From the NCBI GenBank assembly GCA_037039685.1, contig JAWNGF010000002.1:4278001-4342000 (forward strand): a stretch of 64,000 bases of DNA, written 5' to 3'. Positions 42,448-50,555 of the stretch are shown one piece after another; within the stretch, counting starts at the first letter, position 1; each line of letters begins with the position of its first letter. The DNA comes from Ceratobasidium sp. AG-K. Its lineage: Eukaryota; Basidiomycota; Agaricomycetes; Cantharellales; Ceratobasidiaceae. A program made the position numbers and the translations under genes. The notes beneath the pieces were generated by a model. The model had not been told where the DNA came from. It saw only the letters and a list, made by a program, of their open reading frames with translations, and made no database searches.

Positions 42448-42866
42448 TGTCACAACCTTTCCTGTTTCTCTTTGTTTTGTCCTGTTTGTCTCGTGCTTGG
42501 TCTCGTTCTTCTCGCCTTGGCGCATTTAGTCGCCTTTATGTAAGCCATGACCGCGGGACATGCCTGCCTGGCCTGTTCTCTTGTTCCCTTGGAGTCCATG
42601 GACTTATCCTTTGGACTCTTGCTTTTCCTCTTTTTGTGTTCCTTTGTTGCTTGCTCTCTATTGTACATAGCCACAGTAGATAGTATATATACCAGCGACA
42701 CAAGTCTTGTCTCCACAAGACTTGTTCTCTTGTTGTTTTCCCATCACCCCATCGTGTGACTCACTTAGGCCTTAGTTGCCGTCCATTCAACCTTTGCCGT
42801 CGTTCCAAACCACATCCTCACTGCCTGTGGAGTCTCGGCCTCCAAGGTTTGGTTAGGGTTGTGACA
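42448..42866 (+). repeat. 5' LTR of element K, LTR3 family (419 bp)
   Basis: TGTCACAACC to GGGTTGTGACA. TATATATA at 42684-42691; then an 11-bp perfect inverted repeat, ACAAGTCTTGT (42700-42710) and ACAAGACTTGT (42715-42725) with a 4-nt loop. The second arm, extended to 42728, pairs with the PBS. About 14 differences to the 3' LTR by eye, nearly all transitions. Confidence 0.95.
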
Positions 42867-42868
42867 CT

Positions 42869-42882
42869 AGAACAAGTCTTGT
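42869..42882 (+). other. Self-complementary primer binding site, element K
   Basis: AGAACAAGTCTTGT, 2 nt after the LTR, complements ACAAGACTTGTTCT at 42715-42728 in the LTR over all 14 nt. Confidence 0.8.
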
Positions 42883-43250
42883 CGCCTTTGTTGCGGATAC
42901 AGCCTTTGTTGCTGTCAGAACCAGGTTTATTATCACCGGGTTATCTCTGAGCACTACACACCCTTCACCATTGATAGCTAATACCCCTATCTCTCCCCTG
43001 CATCATTTACACGTCGAGGCATATTGCAGCTTGCATCCATTAGCACGTTGACGACATCCCCTATCCTCTGATATCACTGAGCCGTTGCCACCTAATTAGA
43101 AAGCGCCGCTCATATATTCTATTGGAACAAGGACCTCTGACACTTTTGCCTTGAACCTACCGTCGACTAGGTTCCCCCTTCTATCTATCTCTACCCAGGG
43201 GAATTTTCATTTTTGATAAACAACACTACTAGCCATATTTGGTTGCAGTG
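42883..43250 (+). other. Leader of element K, non-coding
   Basis: No convincing ORF. The matching leader in L is about 62530-62910 (shared GCGGATACAGCCTTTGTTGC and ACTACTAGCCATATTTGG), so it belongs to the element. Confidence 0.7.
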
Positions 43251-43663
43251 TGTCCCGACTTGGGTCAATTAGGTATATAAAGGTTAAGGGGTTTGACTTA
43301 GACAAGTCTTAGAACCCAAGGAGTAGTGATAGTAAGAGGATTTGATTGGGCAAGTCCTAGTGGAGAGGAGGTCAAGCCTTGTCGTTAACCGGCTTGACCT
43401 CTGGGTTTATATACATGAGGGATCAATGCCACGTCATCATCTATCAGTGTGGGAAAGCCGAGTACAACCGATGATAAGCGAGATAAGAGATATGACTCGA
43501 CATTCTGGAAGTTCCGGAAGCATCACCCATATCAAATGGAAAGACAAATACATCACATGATACAAGTTAAGCGCCAGAGGACATTTGTACCAAAAAAGGA
43601 AAGTGTTCGGAAAAAAAGATATAAAATCAGAATAAAATGTCTGAGCTTAGTCAGCTCATGACA
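43251..43663 (-). repeat. Solo LTR5 inside the leader of element K (413 bp)
   Basis: Minus orientation: TGTCATGAGCTGACTAAGC at 43663 to TTGGGTC...CGGGACA at 43251. It is flanked by a perfect CAGTG duplication (43246-43250, 43664-43668). The empty site is seen in L near 62545-62565, where the leader runs from CATATTTGG to GCACCAGGAAGCGC without it. It shares the full length of the E 5' LTR. No internal region is present, so it is a recombination remnant. Confidence 0.93.
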
Positions 43664-43695
43664 CAGTGCACCAGGAAGCGCATTTATTATAGCTC

Positions 43696-45390
43696 ATGTT
43701 GGTTTACCCACAGGGGGAATCGGTTTCAGGACCCATCAGTAGAACTTTCGGCCTAGGACGCTCAACATCCCAGATTCCAAGTGCAACCGGCATCATGTCA
43801 GGCAAGACAGGGACCTCTCAATCGGATCCTACAGTTCAGGGAACCAAGCCGTATCAAGTATCATTTGGTGTAGGGGCCCCAGCGGCTACATCTTTGCCAC
43901 CCAACGCAAACCACAATAATGCCTCCATGCGCACTGGGGATCTCCAAGCCCCAGAACCAGAAGCAAGTGGACGAGTGGAAACCAGACCATCAGATCAATA
44001 TATTGAGAGCCATCTAGAAAGTGGTCAATGGTACAACACTTGCGGGACCACCAATGAGGATATCGCTGCCTTCCTACTTAGAATCGCACAACAAGTCGAA
44101 ATCACTAGTAGACGTGTCGATAACATCCACCAATGGATACTCTACAATTCAGGGGATGACGACCTGAACCTTCAAAACATTCAAGCCACTCAAGCCGACG
44201 TTCAAACCAATCAAGCGCTCCTCAATACTATGCAAAACGATATGGACATTCTGATTCGTCAGGGCAGGGGTTGCGCTTATCAGCCTGGTAACCAAGGAAG
44301 AGGGGGAAATCTCAATGCATCGCAACCTCAGGGCGGGGCCCCTCTTAATCCACAAGCACTAGGAAGGTCTATTGGGCGATTTACACTCGGTTCAGCCCCT
44401 GCAGCTCCACCCGCCACTAGCACTACTCCTGCTGCCCCCCAGACTTCCAAGAAAAGTTTGGCCAGCAAACCCCCTGAGTACAATGGCGAACGCGGTCAGA
44501 AGGCTAGGGACTTTACCTTTGCCTGCAACCTCTACATCAGTACCTTGGACCTGCGTTACGATACGGTGGATCAGCAGATCCTCTTCATCATTTCATACCT
44601 GAGGGGGGAAGCCAGGGAATGGATTTGTCCTTTCCTTGAGCAGGAAATGGCTGGTGTCCCTCAACCAATCCTTAATGACATGACCCTCTTTGAAGAAGCC
44701 TTCAAAGAGGGCTTTGGCGAGGTAGAGCAAGCGGAAGTTTACCGGCAGAAATATCGAAATCTGAAACAAACCAAGTCGGTGGTCGATTATATTTCAAATT
44801 TCCGAACTTATTCCAGTGCTCTGGGCTACAATGAGACTACCCTCAAAGACGATTTTTATTCTGGCCTCAAGGACAAAATCCAAGATGTCATGTCAATTCA
44901 AAACATTGATCGCCATGTTGTTACCCTCACACAGTTGATGAATCATGCATCTAGGATTGACGCAAACCTTATTGCACAAAATTTGGAGAAAAAGGCCAAG
45001 GGCCTGGAGAAGGCGACACCAAGCGGAACCTTCAAAAAGGTGACCACAAGCGCAACAGCGCAGAAGACGGAATTCAAGGAAGGGGACAAGATTTACACCA
45101 TGGGACCAAAAGGCGCAACCAGGGGACAAATTACAAAGATTGGCAAGAACAAGAAAGGGTTCAAGATTCCTACTATCAAATGGGAAGACGGATCTGAAAG
45201 CGAACTTCCATTCCCCTACCTACGCTTAAACACTCGCACGATGGCAGGAGTCAAGGTGGCAGCGTCCAGCAGTTCAGAACTCACCTGTTACCACTGTCAA
45301 AAGAAGGGTCACATTGCCAAAAATTGCGTTGTCAAAATAGCCGCTTTGGAGGAAGTTCCTGATGAGGAATCGGGAAAAGGCAGTGTCTGA
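43696..45390 (+). CDS. gag: Gag of element K (564 aa, intact)
   Basis: ATG at 43696; the element L copy starts at the same place relative to the leader. A low-complexity N-terminus is followed by a coiled region (residues about 110-190), Gln/Pro-rich linker, and the Gag capsid core (about 255-440: KPPEYNGERGQKARDF, EAREWICPF, FGEVEQAEVYRQKY, YSGLKDKIQDV). A beta-rich module at about 460-515 (EGDKIYTMGPKG, GQITKIGKNKKG, IKWEDGSE) resembles SH3/Tudor-type barrels. Zinc knuckle CYHCQKKGHIAKNC at about 530-543. Ends EESGKGSV at TGA, with the shift heptamer inside these codons. It would form the virus-like particle and bind RNA. Confidence 0.92.
   Translation: MLVYPQGESVSGPISRTFGLGRSTSQIPSATGIMSGKTGTSQSDPTVQGTKPYQVSFGVGAPAATSLPPNANHNNASMRTGDLQAPEPEASGRVETRPSDQYIESHLESGQWYNTCGTTNEDIAAFLLRIAQQVEITSRRVDNIHQWILYNSGDDDLNLQNIQATQADVQTNQALLNTMQNDMDILIRQGRGCAYQPGNQGRGGNLNASQPQGGAPLNPQALGRSIGRFTLGSAPAAPPATSTTPAAPQTSKKSLASKPPEYNGERGQKARDFTFACNLYISTLDLRYDTVDQQILFIISYLRGEAREWICPFLEQEMAGVPQPILNDMTLFEEAFKEGFGEVEQAEVYRQKYRNLKQTKSVVDYISNFRTYSSALGYNETTLKDDFYSGLKDKIQDVMSIQNIDRHVVTLTQLMNHASRIDANLIAQNLEKKAKGLEKATPSGTFKKVTTSATAQKTEFKEGDKIYTMGPKGATRGQITKIGKNKKGFKIPTIKWEDGSESELPFPYLRLNTRTMAGVKVAASSSSELTCYHCQKKGHIAKNCVVKIAALEEVPDEESGKGSV
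45372..45378 (+). promoter_or_regulatory. Candidate -1 frameshift heptamer GGGAAAA, element K
   Basis: Reads TC G GGA AAA GGC in gag phase, 10 nt before the gag stop. After a -1 slip the pol frame is open without stop through 45435 (ATG GAG AAT) into the protease. The canonical X XXY YYZ pattern is met. Confidence 0.6.
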
Positions 45391-45889
45391 AGGGAGCATC
45401 AGGCGCCCTGAAGACAGAATTAGATTGTGTTGCTATGGAGAATCGAAATCAGTCTGTAAACGAAATATATTTATGTTCCACCAAATACGCAGACCAACTC
45501 CGTGTGCCAATAACGATTGAAAGCCTGAAAAACCTTATCACAGTCGCTATGATTGACTCTGGTGACTCCGGAAACTTCATTAATTCCGAATATATTGCTA
45601 AACATAAAATCCCTACAAAGAAGAAGAAAGTGGCGTGGCAGGTGCAGGTCATTGATGGACGGCCAATAGCAAATGGACTTATTGAGCGAGAGGCTACCTT
45701 CCAAATTATTATGAACAATCATGTGGAGGAAATCACTTGCGATGTAGCGCCTTTGGGACGACACACAGTAGTCTTAGGCATACCATGGTTGAAAAAGCAT
45801 AACCCACAAATCGACTGGACAGGAGGAACACTAGAATTCAATTCACACTTCTGTGCATCCGAATGTCTTTACAAAGAGTGCAGCGCTTT

Positions 45890-45904
45890 AGAAGGGGGGG
45901 TAGT
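45890..45904 (+). other. Internal polypurine tract copy 1, element K
   Basis: AGAAGGGGGGGTAGT, identical to the 3' PPT, in the protease-RT linker (codons for EGGVV). Conserved in L at 60341-60354. Confidence 0.7.
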
Positions 45905-47308
45905 GGGAAAACTTCCCAACAAGTATCTGGAGTTTCAGGACGTTTTTGTCGCAAAAGAAGTTGATAAACTCCCACCACATCGACCCTATGACCTCAAAAT
46001 TGAACTGGAACCTGGCGCTAAACCCAAGATTGGGGTGGTCTATTCGTTAACCAAAGAAGAAGACCGAATCCTGAAAGCATGGATTGACGAAAACTTGGAA
46101 AAGGGATTCATTGTTCCATCCACCTCTGAATGGGCGTCACCAGTCATGTTTGTCCATCGCCATGATATTGACGGTGTTCCCCAACCACCAAGACTGTGCA
46201 TGGACTATAGGTACTTAAACAGGTGGACAAAGAAAAACTGTTACCCACTCCCAAGGACTGATGATCTCATCAAATTAGTTAAAGGAGCCAAGATCTTCAC
46301 CAAATTGGATTTATAATCTAGTTACAACCTGGTCAGGGTCACTGAAGAAGACGTATACAAAACGGCATTTAGAACAAAATATGGCCTTTATGAAACCAAG
46401 GTCATGTCGTTTGGTCTGACCAATGCACCAGCAACCTTCCAGAACATGATGGACGCAGAATTCAGGGACATCAAAGGAGTCTATGTGGAAATTTACATTG
46501 ATGACATCTTGATCTTCTCTAAAAACCCAGAAGAACACCCTGCTCATGTCAAAGAAGTACTGCGTAGACTACAACGGATGGGCCTCTATTGCTCCCTGAA
46601 GAAATGTTCGTTCCATGTGCCAAAAGTGGACTATTTAGGCTTGGTAATTTCGGGAGAAGCAGTTGAGATGCAGGAAGAAAAAGTATCGGCAATCAAAAAA
46701 TGGCCAGTTCCAAGGAATGTTACCGATGTTCAAACCTTTCTGGGATTCGCAAACTTCTACAGGCGGTTCATCAAGGGTTACACGCACATTGCCAGACCGC
46801 TCTATGACCTCACTATGAAAGGGAAACCGTGGGAATGGAATGCAGAGACACAGGCTAGCTTCAAAAGAATGATCCAGGAATTTCTACAAGCACCCATCCT
46901 GTTACAACCGGATCAAGAAAAAGGGTTCATCATTGAATGTGACGCATCAGACAAAGCCACGGGAGCGGTCCTTAGTCAATATGGAACGGATAGCAAACTG
47001 CATCCTGTCGCTTTCATGTCCAAGAGCCTATCACCAGCAGAGCGAAACTACGATATTTTTGATAAGGAACTCCTGGCAATTATCAAAGCTTTCAAGGAAT
47101 GGCGTCACCTATTGGAAGGAACAGAAATTCCGGTTCTATTCATCACCGATCATAAGAATCTAGAGTATTTCATGACCTCCAAAGTCCTCACCAAGTGTCA
47201 AAACAGATGGGCGGTCTTCCTGTCAGAATTCAATTTCCAGATCAAATATTGGGCTGGCGGACTCAATGGAAAAGCCGATGCACTCAGTCGGCGGAGCGAC
47301 CACAATCT

Positions 47309-47323
47309 AGAAGGGGGGGTAGT
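47309..47323 (+). other. Internal polypurine tract copy 2, element K
   Basis: AGAAGGGGGGGTAGT again, at the RNase H-integrase border (codons for EGGVV). F has a one-base variant here and E a G-run. Confidence 0.7.
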
Positions 47324-49063
47324 CCCTCAAAAACTCCTACTTGCACCTCACATCTTCATCAATTTGGCTGAAGAAACATCTACTGGCATAGCATCAACGG
47401 CGGAGATTCACACTTCCATTCAAAATCAGCTGCCAAGTGACAAATACATCCAGTCCATTTGGGCGTTTCTCAGCAATCAACCCGAGAAAGCACCTGCCAC
47501 GGTCCGGAAGGAATTTGAGGATTGGAAGATCCAAAATAACTTGCTATACAGGAAAGGTCGGGTCTATGTTCCTAGCAACAACGAGCTCAAGCGACAAATC
47601 TTGGAACTCCATCATGACAACAAGGCAGCCGGTCACATGGGGCAAGCAAAGACTTTGGAATTGATCAAGTGGGAATACTGGTGGCCATCAATGAAGGCGT
47701 TTATCAACAAATATGTGTCATCCTGCGACTTGTGCCAACAAAGTAAACCAATCAACCAGCACCCCCTAGGAGAATTGCAACCACTAGAGCTCCCCTCTAA
47801 ACCCTGGCAACACATTTCGGTTGATATGATTGTCAAACTACCCCTATCAAGAGGCCTAGACTCTATTCTGGTTATTGTTGACACACTCACAAAAATGGCA
47901 CACTTCATTCCCTGTACCGAGAAGATCACATCCCCCAAGCTAGCAGAATTGTTCATGGAACACTGTTGGAAGCTGCATGGTACCCTGGAAACAGTCGTGT
48001 CAGATCGAGGCCCCACCTTTGCATCAAAGTTCATGAGAGAACTCTATCAGGCTTTGAAGATTAGACCCAGACTCTCTACTGCTTATCACCCTGAGACGGA
48101 TGGCCAGACGGAACGAATCAACCAAATGGTAGAGGCCTTTCTGCGGACCTACGTATCTTTTAGACAGCATGATTGGGCTTCTTTGCTTCCCTTTGCCGAA
48201 TTCGCGTATAACAATTCCTTCCATTCTAGCATTGGCATGACCCCTTTCTTCGCCAACTTGGCTTGTCACCCCTCCATTGATGGCACACCATTAGAAGACG
48301 GTTCAGTTCCAGAAGCCTCAGCTCACGCCCAGCGCATCCACAACAACCTGGAAGAAGCCAAAGCAAGCCTGACCCTGAGTAAAGAACGGGACAAGGAATA
48401 TGCGGACCAACGGCGTCTAGAGGATCCCTTCATCATTGGGGACAAAGTTTGGCTCAGTCATGATCACATCTCTTTGAATCGACCATCAATCAAACTTTCT
48501 CACAAGCGTCTGGGCCCTTTCACAATCTTGGAAGCAGTTGGAAAGAATGCGTACAAACTGGAACTTCCACCATCCATGACCATGCATCCAGTAGTCAACG
48601 TATCCCGCCTTGCCAAGTATGAAGAAGACGAGATTGAGGGACGCGTTATTGAACCACCACCACCCATTAAGACCCCTGAGGGTGAGGAAGAATATGAAGT
48701 TGAACAGATCCTGTCCTCCAAGGTGGAAAGAGGAATCCTCAAGTACTATGTCAAGTGGAAGGGCTACACGTCAGAACACGATTCCTGGGAACCGGTGGAG
48801 AACCTTGGCAACGCATCAGAACACATTAGCAAGTTCCACAGGGAACATCCAGAAGCCATCAAGGAAGTCCCCAAGGTTACAAGGAAGCATCGCCATGAGG
48901 AGACAAAGGACAATTCAGCCACCAAAGAAAAAGAAGAACGGCCCATTCGGCGTTCCAAACGTATTAAAGAAGCAGCGGGAGTTCAAGCTCCCCACCAAAA
49001 AGTTTTTACTTTCCTCTCCTGTGCACTTAACACACCCACCCCTCGTACTCCCACTCCTGCGCC

Positions 49064-49597
49064 ATGCCTGCCCCCTGCCAATCCACCAACTCGTTCATGG
49101 TCCGCGTCTATGACGACCTCTATACCTGCTCTGCGTCCTTCAAAAGGACGCTCAAACCCACCTGCAACAAGGGCCGTTATTGGCACTCAGGCCTCCAGCA
49201 GGCCTTCTACTTCATTGTCTCTGGCCGCTCTTGGTCAGCTCGTGCCCCCCACTCCTTTGTGGGCAAGCCCCTTGTGCGCTGGCACAACTGGATCACCCTC
49301 AACGCCCAAGACATCCACGACGCCTGGGAAATCCAGGATGCCTCCAGACGAGCCCAGCTGGGCCTTCAAGACCCCTTCAAGGTCATCAACCTTACCAACG
49401 GCCCTGGGCGTCAAGAGCCCATCGTTGACTTGACGGAGGAGGAGGACGTCTGGAAGGGGAAGGGAACGGCTGAGGAGCCTTTTGAGCTGGAGGCGGAGGA
49501 GGAGGGCGTAGTTTATTGTGATGCTTCTGTAATGTCTTTTAGTTCCTTGTGTGTCCCGATTGAGGTTCAGGTGGAGGTGGAGGTTGTTGAGGCCTAG
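49064..49597 (+). CDS. Accessory ORF aORF3, element K (177 aa, intact)
   Basis: ATG at 49064 (MPAPCQSTNSFMVRVYDD). N-terminal two thirds share conserved aromatic and Cys positions with the F copy. The acidic C-terminal part has VINLT (107-111), IVDLTEEED (120-128) and PFELEAEEE (139-147), each also present in F in variant form. This is the pattern of tandem SUMO-interaction motifs; binding is inferred only. No signal peptide or membrane helix. Lies between pol and the PPT; frame -1 relative to pol with 370 nt overlap. No family recognised. Confidence 0.72.
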   Translation: MPAPCQSTNSFMVRVYDDLYTCSASFKRTLKPTCNKGRYWHSGLQQAFYFIVSGRSWSARAPHSFVGKPLVRWHNWITLNAQDIHDAWEIQDASRRAQLGLQDPFKVINLTNGPGRQEPIVDLTEEEDVWKGKGTAEEPFELEAEEEGVVYCDASVMSFSSLCVPIEVQVEVEVVEA

Positions 49598-49609
49598 AAG
49601 GGGGGGTAG
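49596..49609 (+). other. 3' polypurine tract of element K
   Basis: AGAAGGGGGGGTAG directly upstream of the 3' LTR; overlaps the aORF3 stop. Confidence 0.85.
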
Positions 49610-50028
49610 TGTCACGACCTTTCCTGTTTCTCTTTGTTTTGTCCTGTTTGTCTCGTGCTTGGTCTCGTTCTTCTCGCCTTGGCGCATTTAGTCGCCTTTA
49701 TGTAAGCCATGACCGCGGGACATGCCTGCCTGGCCTGTTCTCTTGTTCCCTTGGAGTCCATGGACTTATCCTTTGGACTCTTGCTTTTCCTCTTTTTGTG
49801 TTCCTTTGTCGCTTGCTCTCTATTGTACATAGCCACAGTAGATAGTATATATACCAGTGACACAAGTCTTGTCTCCACAAGACTTGTTCTCTTGTTGTTT
49901 TCCCATCACCCCATTGCGTGACTCACTTAGGCCTTAGTTGCCGTCCATTTGACCTTTGCCATTGTTCCAAACCCCATCCTCACTGCCTGTGGAGTCTTGG
50001 CCTCCAAGGTTCGGTTAGGGCTGTGACA
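49610..50028 (+). repeat. 3' LTR of element K (419 bp)
   Basis: TGTCACGACC to GGGCTGTGACA, followed by the AATTC duplication and the rest of J's gag. Confidence 0.95.
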
Positions 50029-50555
50029 AATTCAGCAATCCAAACAAGAAAGCAAAGGCCAAAGCCGATATCCGGAAATGCAAGCAAAACAATTTGGTAG
50101 CAAACTATGCTTCTGAATTCCGATATTTATTGGCCAACGTGAACTGGGGCCAGGAAGCTCTGATCAACCAATTCAAGGAAGGGCTGAAGCCTGAAGTCAA
50201 GACCGAGCTAGCCCAATTTGAGTTAACCCTAATTAACAAAGATGGAACGGAGCGGGAGCTATCTCTGGACCGGTGGATCTCAATCGCAATCTCCATTGAT
50301 CAAAAGCTACAGGCAATCAGGAATACCCCGGGAAGGAAAACAATAGCTTCATCCTCCAGCTCCACAAAGAGGCTTCCCGACAACGTATACAAGGCAAGAA
50401 TTTCCTCAAAATGTTGCCTAAAATGTGGATTGGATAAGCACCTGCTAGCAAAATGCCCCAAAAAGGAATGGAAGCAGGAGGAACCAAACCTAAAGGGACG
50501 CGAAGGAAAACTGGAGGGCAAACCAGAATCGGGAAAAGTCGAGGTCTCCCTCTAA
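50029..50555 (+). pseudogene. gag: gag of element J, 3' part
   Basis: Resumes as SNPNKKAKAKADIRK after K; capsid end (NQFKEGLKPEVKTE), Ser-rich linker, knuckle CLKCGLDKHLLAKC, and end ESGKVEVSL at TAA. Open throughout; the gene is broken only by the two stops upstream and by K. Confidence 0.88.
50531..50537 (+). promoter_or_regulatory. Candidate -1 frameshift heptamer GGGAAAA, element J
   Basis: G GGA AAA in gag phase, 15 nt before the gag stop; -1 frame continues SRGLPLTVCGETKE of the protease. Confidence 0.6.

Larger units (their letters stand above)
45379..49433 (+). pseudogene. pol: pol of element K: PR-RT-RNase H-INT-chromodomain, one stop
   Basis: Protease near 45550 has MIDSGDSGNFIN. 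RT begins near 45960; a TAA at 46314 follows FTKLDL in motif A (L has AAA at this codon). From 46404 the frame is open for 1009 codons: VMSFGLTNAPATFQ, YIDDILIFSK, RNase H IIECDASDKATG, integrase HHDNKAAGHMGQ...CDLCQ, core VIVDTLTKM, SDRGPTF, GQTERINQ, and chromodomain ILKYYVKWKGYTSEHDSWEP. All catalytic residues outside the stop are present. The tail overlaps aORF3 by 370 nt. An in-frame ATG at 45435 also exists but frameshifting is preferred. Confidence 0.93.
42448..50028 (+). mobile_element. Element K, LTR3-family chromovirus, nearly intact
   Basis: 7581 bp with two 419 bp LTRs and a perfect AATTC duplication. Contains PBS, leader with a solo LTR5, a 564-codon open gag, pol interrupted by one visible stop, aORF3, and three copies of the polypurine tract. 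It is the best-preserved element in the window. Confidence 0.96.

Noticed and set aside
43449..43661. 70-codon ORF and other small ORFs inside LTR5
   Set aside because: They lie in a solo LTR, and the matching frame in the E copy on the opposite strand is just the same repeat; no sign of selection visible.
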